A stretch of 64,000 bases of DNA, taken from CAHJXG01 sp965277495 (GTDB lineage: Bacteria; Pseudomonadota; Alphaproteobacteria; Acetobacterales; Acetobacteraceae). The stretch lies in assembly GCA_965277495.1 (NCBI GenBank), contig OZ255824.1, positions 1,798,001 to 1,862,000 on the forward strand, written 5' to 3'. Below the pieces are notes generated by a model. That model had not been told where the DNA came from. It searched no databases and was given only the letters and a program-made list of their open reading frames with translations. Made by a program: the position numbers and the translations under genes. Shown here piece after piece: positions 23,054 through 31,358 of this stretch; within the stretch, counting starts at the first letter, position 1; each line of letters starts with the position of its first letter.

Positions 23054-23307
23054 TCCGTAAGGCCGAGCACCCGGCGGCTAAAGGCCGGATCGTCGAAATC
23101 TGGCGGCAGAACGATCTCAAGGCCGTCAAGCCCTAGCTCACGGCGGACGCTGGCTGCCTTCTCAAAATCCATGCCGGACGCCGTTCGCGCCGCAACCAGC
23201 TCGACGAATGGACGGCCATGCTTGGTGACGACCACGCGCTCGCCACGCGCCGCCACGGCGGCGGCCTCGGCGAAACGAGCTTTAACCTCGCGTATCGACA
23301 GTTCCAT
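23050..23307 (-). CDS. Phd/YefM-family antitoxin
   Basis: An 85-residue antitoxin. The start MELSIREVKARFAEA and the following RGERVVVTKHGRPFVELV give the Phd/YefM DNA-binding fold. The C-terminal tail, with EIVLPPDFDDPAF, is the toxin-binding part typical of antitoxins paired with PIN toxins. It presumably represses its own promoter, in the region just upstream of 23307. An extended start at 23358 adds non-conserved residues and was rejected. Confidence 0.9.
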   Translation of the reverse strand: MELSIREVKARFAEAAAVAARGERVVVTKHGRPFVELVAARTASGMDFEKAASVRRELGLDGLEIVLPPDFDDPAFSRRVLGLTD

Positions 23308-23413
23308 GGTGCACCTCCAACCACGCCAGCTTAAACCAACGAGAACACAACTTAACACAACCCGATCCCGTAGTCACCATGTGACTACAAGACGCCCAGA
23401 ACCCTAACACGTC

Positions 23414-23833
23414 TCAGATACCCGGCCGGGTCTGGCCGCGCATGGGGCGGAAACCCTGGAGCGGCGTGTCGGTGGGCGGCTCGAGCGGAACCGCCGGGCG
23501 GGCGGCAGGAGCCGGAGCCTCGGGCGGCTCGGGGCTTGGCGCCGATTGCAGCGCCGCGTCCGGCTCCGGCATCGGCGCCGGCTCTGACGAGATCGCAGGA
23601 GGCTCGATGTACGGCGCCGGTTCTGGCCGGGGTAGCGGGGCCGGGTAGAGCGGGACCGGAGCGGGCAAGGGAGCCTCGATCACCGGCTGGTTCGCATAGG
23701 GCGGCAGCGCATAGCCCGGCGGCGCATAGACCGGCGGCGGAAAAGCCGAGTAGTACGGCGAGGCGCAGCCCGTAAGCAGCACCGTGGCGAAGCCGAGCGC
23801 CAGCCAAGTGCAACGCCGAAATCTATGCTTCAC
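23414..23833 (-). CDS. Proline-rich lipoprotein
   Basis: A 139-residue protein with a signal peptide and lipobox LLTGC (Cys near residue 23). The mature part is low-complexity, rich in Pro, Ala and Glu with several PPVYAPPGYALPPY-like runs, and probably an extended periplasmic linker. No domain is recognised. About 220 bases without a gene separate it from the PRC-barrel-like gene on the other strand; I see no structured element there. Confidence 0.7.
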   Translation of the reverse strand: MKHRFRRCTWLALGFATVLLTGCASPYYSAFPPPVYAPPGYALPPYANQPVIEAPLPAPVPLYPAPLPRPEPAPYIEPPAISSEPAPMPEPDAALQSAPSPEPPEAPAPAARPAVPLEPPTDTPLQGFRPMRGQTRPGI

Positions 23834-24052
23834 GCTTGCCCCTCCAGTCTGCCCAGCGATCTAGCAAAGCTGTGCCGTTATGGCCAGCGATGGGCGGCAA
23901 AGCCCCTTCGCGCGGCAAATTCGGCCTGATCTCATACTCCAGCGTATGAATGCCATTCCAGCGCGCCCGCTAATGCTGCACCGCGGCGAACACCATACCT
24001 GGAGCCAACGGCGCGTCCGCCCTCGAATTGGGCCGCCGCAAGGAGACAGAAC

Positions 24053-24391
24053 ATGAAGCGCATCCTCAGCCTCGCGGCGTCACTGGCATTTTCCATCAGC
24101 GGCGCGGCCCTGGCGCAAACGGCGACCCACACGGTCACGGACCCGGCGGCGGTATACTCCGTCGCGACGAGTTCGGTCGGCCGCTGGCTTTATGACCTAC
24201 AGGGCAACAAGATCGGCAGCGTCCGCCGCCTGACCGACGATGGCCAGACCGCGGAGATCATGGTCGGCTCCTACTTCCAGCCGGGCAGCCATACGGCGTT
24301 GATCCCGGCCAGCACGCTCACCGTCGTGAACGGCAAGACGACTGTCCGCAATGACACGGTCGTGGCGCTGAACACCGTGCCGCGGCGCTGA
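24053..24391 (+). CDS. Secreted PRC-barrel-like protein
   Basis: A 112-residue protein with a clear signal peptide ending at ALAQ (residue 22). The mature domain, including VGRWLYDLQGNKIGSVRRL and IMVGSYFQPGSHTALIPAS, is a PRC-barrel-like fold, found in ribosome-maturation and photosynthetic proteins and in many periplasmic proteins of unknown role. It ends one base before the convergent MATE gene, so transcripts must overlap. Confidence 0.75.
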   Translation: MKRILSLAASLAFSISGAALAQTATHTVTDPAAVYSVATSSVGRWLYDLQGNKIGSVRRLTDDGQTAEIMVGSYFQPGSHTALIPASTLTVVNGKTTVRNDTVVALNTVPRR

Positions 24392-25813
24392 TCAAGCCGC
24401 GCCGGGACTTGATGCCCGCGGCGTCCGGAACCAGGCTCCGGACGCCGTGGCAGCGGCCAAGGTGACTCCATAAACCAGCAGGGCCAGTGCGAGGGCGGCA
24501 AACAGCCACGCCAGCGAGCCCGATAGGCGCAGCGCCACCCAACCGCCGCCGAGCCCGATGGCGAGCCGGAGCAGGCCGCCGAACAGGGGCCAAAACAGCC
24601 GGTTCGCGCCCTGGGCCGCGAAATACAGCGCCAGGCCCATGCCGAAAAAGCCGTAGAACGGCCCAGCGATGCGCAGGTAGGCGCTCCCGGTCTCGATGAT
24701 GCGCGGATTGTCGCTGAAGAGCCGCAGCCAGGCCGCGGGCCAGATCGCCGCCACGACGCCGACGCTCTCCGTGAGGCAGAAAGCGACGGCGGCGCCGGCC
24801 AATGCGATGCGCAGCGCCCGTTGCGGCTGGCCTGCGCCGATGTTGGTGCCCACCAGCGCCACCAGCGGCGCGCCCAATCCGAACACGACCGGCACCAGCA
24901 AGTATTCGAGCCGTGCCCCTGTGCCGAAACCCGCGACCGCATCGATGCCCGCAGCGCCCGCCACCAGCGCCGTCGCCCCCGCGATGGCGACGTTGGACAG
25001 CACCGAATTTACGGACGCGACCGCGCCGACGCCAAGGATGTCGCGGAACAGCGGCCAGCGCAGGCGGGACCGCCGCCCCGCTTGCCTCAATCTAAGCGTC
25101 GCCAAATTGCGTCCCGATAGGACATACCAGGCGAGCACGGCCGTCCCCGCGGCATAGAATAGCACCACCGCGACGCCGCCGCCGGCGATGCCGAGCGCGG
25201 GAACGGGCCCGAAGCCGAAGATCAGCAACGGTGACAGCGGCACCAGCAGCACGACCCCGGCGCAGATCACCAACGCGGGGACCAGCATGTTGCCCGTGCC
25301 GCGTATGGCGCTCGCCAAGGCGTTCATAACCCACAGCAGGGCATTGCCGGCGAACACGACGTTGGAATAGGCGAGCGCCGCGTCGAGCGTGCCGCCCTCC
25401 CCGCCGAGGGCGCGGAAGAATGGCCTGCCGAACGCCAGCATCATGCCCGAGAACAGCAGCCCGAGCGCCGCGTTGACCACGACCGCATGCAGCACCAGCG
25501 CGTCGGCGTCGTCCCGGCGGCCCGCGCCGGTCGCGCGCGAGATGGCCGATGAAATTCCCCCGCCCATGGCGCCGCCCGAGATCATCTGCATCAGCATGAC
25601 CGGCGGGAACACCAGCGCCATGCCGGCGAGCGCGTCGGTGCCCAAATGCGACACCCACCAGGTCTCGATCAGCCCGGTCGAAGCCTGCGCCAGCATGATC
25701 AGCACGTTGGGCCAGGCCATGCCCAGCAGCGTGGCCACAATCGGGCCGTGCAGCAGCCGCTGCGTCCGCGGGCTGGGCGCCGTAGCGGTCCGAGCATCGG
25801 CGGCAACGGTCAT
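24392..25813 (-). CDS. MATE family efflux transporter
   Basis: A 473-residue inner-membrane protein with about 12 hydrophobic segments and the two-fold MATE repeat. GMAWPNVLIMLAQASTGLIETWWVSHLGTDALAGM-type features in the first repeat and GFGTGARLEYLLVPVVFG in the second are characteristic. It would export organic cations or drugs using a proton or sodium gradient. Its ATG overlaps the stop of an HxlR-type regulator (ATGA), so regulator and exporter form an operon, a common arrangement for drug-responsive exporters. The substrate is unknown. Confidence 0.9.
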   Translation of the reverse strand: MTVAADARTATAPSPRTQRLLHGPIVATLLGMAWPNVLIMLAQASTGLIETWWVSHLGTDALAGMALVFPPVMLMQMISGGAMGGGISSAISRATGAGRRDDADALVLHAVVVNAALGLLFSGMMLAFGRPFFRALGGEGGTLDAALAYSNVVFAGNALLWVMNALASAIRGTGNMLVPALVICAGVVLLVPLSPLLIFGFGPVPALGIAGGGVAVVLFYAAGTAVLAWYVLSGRNLATLRLRQAGRRSRLRWPLFRDILGVGAVASVNSVLSNVAIAGATALVAGAAGIDAVAGFGTGARLEYLLVPVVFGLGAPLVALVGTNIGAGQPQRALRIALAGAAVAFCLTESVGVVAAIWPAAWLRLFSDNPRIIETGSAYLRIAGPFYGFFGMGLALYFAAQGANRLFWPLFGGLLRLAIGLGGGWVALRLSGSLAWLFAALALALLVYGVTLAAATASGAWFRTPRASSPGAA

Positions 25814-26343
25814 GCGAGCGGTTCCTTGTCATGCGGATCCGGCAGCGCCAACGAGCGGTCCCGGCGTGCGAAGCGGCGGCGCGTGCGGTCGTCGGCGGCC
25901 GGCCCGGGCATGGACGCGAACGCCGGGTCGGTGAGCAGCCGCCCGCTGACCCGGTCCACCAGCACCGGATCCGCCTCGATGCCGGTGCTGCGGTCCACCA
26001 GCCGGACGCTGACGCCCTCGGGCGCGAAGTGCTGGTTGCCCCAGGCGAGCAGCGACAGCATGACCGGGCGGAAGTCGCGTCCGCGTCCGGTCAGCACATA
26101 CTCGTACCGCGGCGGGCGCTCGCTGTAGCGGCGGCGTTCCAGCAGCCCCGATGCGACCAGGCCCTTGAGCCGCCGGGCCAGGATGTTGGGCGCGATGTCG
26201 AGGCTGTGGGCGAATTGGTCAAAGCGGCTGAGGCCATTGAAGGCGTCGCGGAGGATCAGGATGCTCCACCACTCCCCGACGTGATCGAGGCTGCGGGCGA
26301 TGGGGCATTGCATGAGGCTGAAGCTTTTGCGCTGCATGGACAC
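25810..26343 (-). CDS. HxlR-family winged-helix transcriptional regulator
   Basis: A 177-residue protein beginning MSMQRKSFSLMQCPIARSLDHVG. The HxlR core is clear: CPIARSLDHVGEWWSILILR, LDIAPNILARRLKGLVASGLLERR, then YVLTGRGRDFRPVM. Cys13 sits at the position where some HxlR proteins sense electrophiles. It overlaps and precedes the MATE gene and is divergent from the MaoC-like gene across only 51 bases, so it probably controls one or both. The C-terminal extension after residue 125 is longer than the minimal family length. Confidence 0.88.
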   Translation of the reverse strand: MSMQRKSFSLMQCPIARSLDHVGEWWSILILRDAFNGLSRFDQFAHSLDIAPNILARRLKGLVASGLLERRRYSERPPRYEYVLTGRGRDFRPVMLSLLAWGNQHFAPEGVSVRLVDRSTGIEADPVLVDRVSGRLLTDPAFASMPGPAADDRTRRRFARRDRSLALPDPHDKEPLA

Positions 26344-26394
26344 GGCTTACGCCAGTCACTATCATCATGCAAGCAACACCCGGGAGGACGAGGC

Positions 26395-26865
26395 ATGGCG
26401 ACGGAACCAGCAGGCAAGGCCGCACGGCTCTATTTAGACGACCTCGAAGCGGGGCAGCGGTTCTCCAGCGGGTCGCACACGATGGACGCGGCGCAGATCA
26501 AAGCCTTCGCGGCGCAGTTCGACCCGCAGCCGTTCCACCTGGATGACGAAGCGGCCAAAGGAACGCTGTTCGGCGGCCTGGCCGCGAGCGGCTGGCACAC
26601 CGCCGCCATCACGATGCGGCTGCTGGTCGACGGCGGCGCGCCGATCGCCGGCGGCATCATCGGCGGCGGCGGCGAGATCGCTTGGCCGAAGCCCACCCGC
26701 CCCGGCGACGTGCTGCAGGTTCATAGCGAGGTGCTGGAGGTCGTGCCCTCGCGGTCGCGTCCGGACCGGGGCAAGGTGATTTTCCGCAACGAGACCCGCA
26801 ACCAGCACGGCGACATCGTTCAAGTGATGACGGTCGGGCTTGTGGTCCCTCGCCGGCCGGAATAA
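26395..26865 (+). CDS. MaoC-family hotdog-fold dehydratase
   Basis: A 156-residue protein with the MaoC/R-hydratase signature: FAAQFDPQPFHLDDEAAK for the catalytic Asp/His pair, then FGGLAASGWHTAA. Such enzymes hydrate enoyl-CoA or related thioesters. GGGAGGA precedes the ATG. The next gene, 80 bases on, is another hotdog-fold protein (PaaI-type thioesterase), suggesting acyl-CoA processing, but no specific pathway can be named. Confidence 0.88.
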   Translation: MATEPAGKAARLYLDDLEAGQRFSSGSHTMDAAQIKAFAAQFDPQPFHLDDEAAKGTLFGGLAASGWHTAAITMRLLVDGGAPIAGGIIGGGGEIAWPKPTRPGDVLQVHSEVLEVVPSRSRPDRGKVIFRNETRNQHGDIVQVMTVGLVVPRRPE

Positions 26866-26944
26866 GCGCCCCCCTGTCATCCGTACGAGTTGGATGTATC
26901 CTGCGCGCCGGATAGTCCGGTTTTCAGGCAAAGGGGCAGGCAAG

Positions 26945-27376
26945 TTGACGAGCGAAGGCGTGCCAGAGGGTTGGGTCCGGCGGTCCGGCAAGGCGTTCCG
27001 GACCCATGTCGGGCCGTTCTACTGCCCGCCCGGCGACGGACAGGCGGGCTTCGGCTTCCTCGCGGACGAGCGGCACGGCAACAAGCGTGGCGTGGTGCAC
27101 GGCGGCATGCTCGCCACCGCCTTCGACGTGGCGCTCGGCGAGGCGTGCTGGGAAGCGGCGAAACAACGGCCATGCGCCACGGTGCAGCTCAACGTGCACT
27201 ACATCGGCGCGGTGCAGCTCGGCGAGTTCGCCGTCGTCCGTCCGGATGTCGTCAAGGTCACCCGCAGCATGGTGTTCCTGCGCGGCACGATGACCGTTGG
27301 CGACCGCATCGTGGCGACGGCGGACGGGGTCTGGAAGATCCTGCAATGGCGCGGGGAGCCCTACGTCCCATCCTGA
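26945..27376 (+). CDS. PaaI-family hotdog thioesterase
   Basis: About 143 residues. The motif RGVVHGGMLATAFDVALGEACW carries the HGG and downstream acidic residue of PaaI/YdiI-type acyl-CoA thioesterases, and LNVHYIGAVQLGEF follows. It would hydrolyse aryl- or acyl-CoA in the cytosol. The most plausible start is TTG at 26945 with a purine-rich site before it; an upstream ATG at 26894 would add 17 poorly conserved residues. The 3' end overlaps the convergent LysR gene by 16 bases. Confidence 0.82.
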   Translation: MTSEGVPEGWVRRSGKAFRTHVGPFYCPPGDGQAGFGFLADERHGNKRGVVHGGMLATAFDVALGEACWEAAKQRPCATVQLNVHYIGAVQLGEFAVVRPDVVKVTRSMVFLRGTMTVGDRIVATADGVWKILQWRGEPYVPS

Positions 27377-28272
27377 TCCCAGGGCGGCGGGTCCCGATAC
27401 CGGCCAACGAGGAAATCGACGAAGCTGCGCACCTTTGGCGAAAGGTGGCGCGCCGAAGGGTAGACGGCGTGCACGCTCAAGGCCGCAACCCGCCAATCCG
27501 GCAGCAGCGGCGCAAGTTGGCCTTGCCGGAGCGCGTCGGCCACGATGAACGTTGGCTGCAGGATGATGCCCTGGCCGGCCAGGGCCGAGGCGAGCAGCGC
27601 ATCGCCATTGTTGGCGGCGAGGTTGCCGGAAACCCGGATTTCCTGCTCGCCGCTGTCGTTCTCGAACCGCCATGCGCCGCCAAGGCCGGCATAGGCATAC
27701 AGCAGGCAGTTATGCCCGTGCAGGTCCGCCGGCACGCTCGGCCAGCCATGGCGCGCCAAATAGCCGGGCGCAGCGCATAGGACCATGCGGCAGGTCGCCA
27801 GCCGCCGCGCCACCAGGCCGCTGTCCGTCAACCGCCCGATCCGCACCGCGACGTCGTAGCCCTCCTCGATCAGGTCCACCACGCGGTCATTCAGCACCAT
27901 CTCGACGCGGACATTGGGATACCGTCCGCAGAACTCGGCGACCGCGGCGGCGAGGTGGCGCGTGCCGAAGCTCATGGGCGCATTGACCCGCAGCGTGCCG
28001 CGCGGTTCCGCCTGCCGATCCGATGCGACGGTGTCCGCCTCCTCCAACTGTTCGAGGATCGCGCTGGCGCGGGCATAGAACGCCGCTCCGGCCTCGGTCA
28101 GGCTCTGCCGGGCGGTGGTGCGGTTCAGCAGCCGCGTGCCGAGCCGGTCCTCCAGGCCCTGGATGTAACGTCCGACCATGGCCGGGGTGATGCCGAGCTC
28201 GCGGGCCGCTGCCGCCTGGCTGCCGCAATCCACCGTGCGAACAAGCGCCGAGAGTTCGACGAAGCGATCCAT
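27361..28272 (-). CDS. LysR-family transcriptional regulator
   Basis: A 303-residue LysR regulator. The N-terminal helix-turn-helix reads MDRFVELSALVRTVDCGSQA, then AARELGITPAMVGRYIQGLEDRLGTRLLNRT. The C-terminal half is the substrate-binding-like effector domain (RVNAPMSFGTRHLAAAVAEF). It is divergent from a VOC-WrbA-DoxX-SDR cluster and is probably its regulator. A 9-bp inverted repeat lies in the shared intergenic region. Longer in-frame starts up to 28386 would run across that element and were rejected. Confidence 0.9.
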   Translation of the reverse strand: MDRFVELSALVRTVDCGSQAAAARELGITPAMVGRYIQGLEDRLGTRLLNRTTARQSLTEAGAAFYARASAILEQLEEADTVASDRQAEPRGTLRVNAPMSFGTRHLAAAVAEFCGRYPNVRVEMVLNDRVVDLIEEGYDVAVRIGRLTDSGLVARRLATCRMVLCAAPGYLARHGWPSVPADLHGHNCLLYAYAGLGGAWRFENDSGEQEIRVSGNLAANNGDALLASALAGQGIILQPTFIVADALRQGQLAPLLPDWRVAALSVHAVYPSARHLSPKVRSFVDFLVGRYRDPPPWDQDGT

Positions 28273-28287
28273 GGGTTCGATATAACG

Positions 28288-28326
28288 GGTATAGAACATA
28301 TCCAACAGGCGGCTATTTTCTATACC
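28288..28326. promoter_or_regulatory. Inverted repeat in LysR/VOC intergenic region, candidate operator
   Basis: GGTATAGAA (28288-28296) and TTCTATACC (28318-28326) form a perfect 9-bp inverted repeat with a 21-base spacer. It lies 16 bases upstream of the LysR start and about 50 bases upstream of the VOC gene start. That placement fits a LysR-type operator controlling both directions. No binding data exist; the call rests on symmetry and position. Confidence 0.5.
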
Positions 28327-28376
28327 GGGACCACGCGCCAAGTTATCCGTTGCACCCATCGGGGAACCAGGACGCA

Positions 28377-29276
28377 ATGGAAACACTCACGCACGCGCCG
28401 CCGCACCCGCGAACCCTGGAACAAGGGTCCGAATGGCTGCGCGTCGGCGGCGTGGCGCTTGCGGTGCGCGACATGGACCGCGTCACGGCGTTCTATCGCG
28501 ACGTGATTGGCTTAGAGGTGATTGCGTGCCAGGACGATGCCGTCTGCATGGGCGTGGCCGGCGCCGCGTTCCTGGAACTGCTGCATCGGCCCGCCGCCGA
28601 GCCGGACGACCCGGCCTCGGCCGGCCTGTTCCATACCGCCTTCCTGCTGCCGTCCCGCGCCGATCTCGGACGCTGGCTCACCCATTTCCGCACGCTGGGC
28701 CAGCCGCTGGACGGCGCCGCCGACCACCTCGTCAGCGAGGCCGCATACCTGCACGACCCCGAGGGCAATGGCGTCGAGGTGTATGCCGACCGGCCGCGGG
28801 AGCAATGGGGCTGGCACGACGGACCCGACGGGCGCCGGGTCGAGATGGCGAACCGCCCGCTCGATGTGGCGGGGCTGCTGAAGCTCGCCGTTACGCCATG
28901 GTCCGGCGCCCCGCCCGGGACGCGCATCGGCCATGTGCACCTGCGGGTCGGCGACATCGGCGAGGCCCGGCACTTCTACGGCCGCATGCTCGGCATGGAC
29001 GTCACTGCCGCATGGGACGCCGCCGCGTTCCTGTCCAGCGGCGGCTACCACCATCACATCGCTGCCAACATCTGGCGCAGCGCAGGAGCAGGCTTACGCG
29101 ACCCGGCGCGGGCCGGGCTTGCCTCGGTGACGCTGGAGGTGGCGGATGAGCAGGCTTTGGCCGGCATCATGGAGCGTGCGGGCGGACGCGGCTTGCGCGA
29201 TCCCTGGGGCGCCAACATCCGCCTCCGCCTTGCCGAACTGTCGCCGACACCGATCTGTTATACAACGCAGCCGTAA
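28377..29276 (+). CDS. VOC-family ring-cleavage dioxygenase/glyoxalase-like protein
   Basis: A 299-residue protein with two vicinal-oxygen-chelate domains. Metal-binding candidates are the His of RVGGVALAVRDM-type strands and LFHTAFLLP, HDPEGNGVEVYADRP, IGHVHLRVGDI and YHHHIAANIW. The layout matches CatE-type catechol 2,3-dioxygenase-like proteins. AGGA precedes the ATG. It is the first gene of a co-directional cluster with WrbA, DoxX and an SDR, so a quinone, catechol or aldehyde substrate is plausible but unproven. Confidence 0.85.
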   Translation: METLTHAPPHPRTLEQGSEWLRVGGVALAVRDMDRVTAFYRDVIGLEVIACQDDAVCMGVAGAAFLELLHRPAAEPDDPASAGLFHTAFLLPSRADLGRWLTHFRTLGQPLDGAADHLVSEAAYLHDPEGNGVEVYADRPREQWGWHDGPDGRRVEMANRPLDVAGLLKLAVTPWSGAPPGTRIGHVHLRVGDIGEARHFYGRMLGMDVTAAWDAAAFLSSGGYHHHIAANIWRSAGAGLRDPARAGLASVTLEVADEQALAGIMERAGGRGLRDPWGANIRLRLAELSPTPICYTTQP

Positions 29277-29286
29277 GGAAACAGCC

Positions 29287-29913
29287 ATGCCGACCAATGT
29301 CTTGATCGCTTTCTACTCCCGCAACGGCTCGACGGAAGCGTTGGCCAACTCTATCGCCGAGGGCGCGCGGGCAGCCGGCGCCGAGGTCCGCCTGCGCCGG
29401 GCCCGCGAGCTGGTCGGCCGGGAGGTGATGGCGCATGCGCCAGGCTGGGCCGAGAACGCCGCACGGATGAACGCCGCCTATGAGGCGCCGACAGCCGACG
29501 ATGCGGAGTGGGCGGATGCGATCGTATTCGGCACGCCGACCCGCTTCGGCACGACCTCGTCGGAGCTGAAGGCCTACATCGATGGGCTGGGCGGCCTGTG
29601 GTTCCAGGGCAAGCTGGTGGGCAAGGCGGGATCGGCCTTCACCTCGACGTCCGGGCCGCACGGCGGCAACGAGAGCACGATCATCTCGCTGTATAACCCG
29701 ATGGCGCATTTGGGCCTGATCATCGTCCCATTGGGCTATGCGGACCCGGTGCTGTTCCGGGCCGGCACGCCCTATGGCGCGTCCGCCGTCGCCGGCCAGC
29801 AAAACAGCCCGCCCACCGCCGATGACCTCGAGGTCGCGCGCTTCCAGGGCCGCCGGGTCACGCAGGTCGCCGCGGCGCTGAAGGCGGCCGAGCTTACCCG
29901 GACCAAGGGCTGA
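29287..29913 (+). CDS. wrbA: NAD(P)H:quinone oxidoreductase, WrbA type
   Basis: A 208-residue flavodoxin-like protein. The FMN phosphate loop is FYSRNGSTEALA (residues 9-20); GTPTRFGTTSSELKAYID and AFTSTSGPHGGNE are WrbA signatures. It reduces quinones by two electrons, avoiding semiquinone radicals. AAGGAA lies upstream, and it starts 10 bases after the VOC gene, consistent with one transcript. Confidence 0.94.
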   Translation: MPTNVLIAFYSRNGSTEALANSIAEGARAAGAEVRLRRARELVGREVMAHAPGWAENAARMNAAYEAPTADDAEWADAIVFGTPTRFGTTSSELKAYIDGLGGLWFQGKLVGKAGSAFTSTSGPHGGNESTIISLYNPMAHLGLIIVPLGYADPVLFRAGTPYGASAVAGQQNSPPTADDLEVARFQGRRVTQVAAALKAAELTRTKG

Positions 29914-29918
29914 GGCCG

Positions 29919-30359
29919 ATGGCATACACCATTACTGGACGCAGCGGCTCGCCATCCAGGGCGTCCGCCGTCGACTGGGCCCCGCGCGTGCTCGGCATCG
30001 TGCGCGTGGCCGTGGCGCTGCTCATCATCGAACACGGCTCGCAGAAGCTGTTCGGCTTTCCTACGCCGCCGCTGACAGGCATTCCCGCCGCGTTCTCCCT
30101 GATCTGGTATGCGGCCGTGCTGGAGTTCGTCGGCGGCCTGCTGCTCCTGGTTGGCCTTGCGACCCGTCCGGCCGCCTTCGTGCTCTCGGGCGAGATGGCA
30201 TTCGCCTACTGGATGGTCCACGCGCCGCGCAGCCGGTTCCCGATCGAGAATGGCGGCGACGCAGCGATCCTGTTCTGCTTCATCTTCCTGCTCCTTGCCG
30301 TAGCCGGCGGCGGCGCATGGGGCTTCGACCGGCTTATGCAGCGCGAAGGCGCCAGGTGA
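29919..30359 (+). CDS. DoxX-family membrane protein
   Basis: A 146-residue protein with about four transmembrane segments. The segment RVAVALLIIEHGSQKLFGFP is the DoxX signature, and AVLEFVGGLLLLVGLATRPAA follows. DoxX proteins are linked to redox stress and quinone- or thiol-related membrane activity, but most members are uncharacterised. It begins five bases after wrbA and its TGA overlaps the following GTG (GTGA), so it is translationally coupled to the SDR gene. Confidence 0.88.
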   Translation: MAYTITGRSGSPSRASAVDWAPRVLGIVRVAVALLIIEHGSQKLFGFPTPPLTGIPAAFSLIWYAAVLEFVGGLLLLVGLATRPAAFVLSGEMAFAYWMVHAPRSRFPIENGGDAAILFCFIFLLLAVAGGGAWGFDRLMQREGAR

Positions 30360-31168
30360 CGTTCCCGCTCAAGGGCGGCGTGGCTGTCGTGACCGGGGCG
30401 GCAAGCGGGATCGGCGCGTCGCTCGCGGCTGTGCTCGCCGCCCGGGGCTGCGGCGTGGCGCTGACCGACGTGAACGCGTCCGGCCTGCGGGACGCGGCGG
30501 ACCAAGCGCGGACCCATGGCGTGAACGTGAGCGAGCACCGGCTCGACGTGGCCGACGCGGATGCGGTGGCCGCGCTGCCCGGTGCCGTGCTGGCCGAACA
30601 TGGCCGCGTCAACGTGTTGGTGAACAACGCCGGCGTCGCGCTGGGCGGCAGCTTCGAGCAGGTTTCGGCCACGGATTTCGACTGGCTGATTTCCATCAAC
30701 TTCGGCGGCGTCGTGCGCATGACCCGCGCCTTCCTGCCGGTGCTGCGGCGCGAGCCGGCGGCGCAGTTGGTCAATATTTCCAGCGTGTTCGGCATCGTGG
30801 CCCCGCCGGGCCAGACCGCCTATGCCGCCAGCAAGTTCGCCGTGCGCGGCTTCTCAGAAGCGCTGCGGCACGAACTGGAAGCATCGCCCGTGGGCGTCAC
30901 GCTGGTGCACCCCGGCGGCGTGCGCACGGCGATCGCGGCCAACGCGCGCCGGACCGGCATGAGCAACGCCGAAACGGAGGCGCAGGCGGCGATCTGGGCC
31001 AAGTTCCTCCGCCTGGACCCGATGGCTGCCGCCGAGCGCATCGTCCGCGGCATCGAGTTGCGCGAGAAGCGCGTGCTGGTCGGACGCGACGCGCAGCGCA
31101 TGACGTTCATTCAGCGAATGTTTCCGGTCGAATACTGGCGCGTGATCCAGCGCGGCATCCGGACGTAG
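30356..31168 (+). CDS. SDR family oxidoreductase
   Basis: A 270-residue SDR with TGAASGIGAS (near residue 14), NNAGVALGG, NISSVFG and YAASK. The basic/acidic context after the second strand (ALTDVN) suggests NAD. GTG start, overlapping the DoxX stop. It is the last gene of the LysR-divergent detoxification-like cluster. Its TAG stop is the first three bases of repeat copy 2. Confidence 0.9.
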   Translation: MTFPLKGGVAVVTGAASGIGASLAAVLAARGCGVALTDVNASGLRDAADQARTHGVNVSEHRLDVADADAVAALPGAVLAEHGRVNVLVNNAGVALGGSFEQVSATDFDWLISINFGGVVRMTRAFLPVLRREPAAQLVNISSVFGIVAPPGQTAYAASKFAVRGFSEALRHELEASPVGVTLVHPGGVRTAIAANARRTGMSNAETEAQAAIWAKFLRLDPMAAAERIVRGIELREKRVLVGRDAQRMTFIQRMFPVEYWRVIQRGIRT

Positions 31169-31274
31169 TGATCTGATGCCGACGCCTGCTTCATGGCGTT
31201 GGTTGAATCAGTCCACCAAACAAAGGCTAGTGGTGCAAATCGGACGGATGCTTCCGTCTGATTTGCACCACTAG
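31166..31274 (+). repeat. Two-hairpin dispersed repeat, copy 2
   Basis: 109 nt. The first module is nearly the same as in copy 1 (CCGACGCC against GGCGTTGG, one G-U). The linker CCACCAAACAAAG is identical. The second hairpin (31227-31274) has a 22-bp stem closed by a TGCT loop with one wobble pair, unrelated in stem sequence to copy 1 but nearly identical to copy 3. It begins at the SDR stop codon and ends CACTAG, about 85 bases before the YXWGXW lipoprotein gene. Confidence 0.85.
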
Positions 31275-31358
31275 CGCCACGCGAACCTTTGGCCGGTTGA
31301 ACCGTCGTATGGTGCCGACTATGAAGCGGGTCGGCATGCAAACGTTGGAGTTCCCTGC

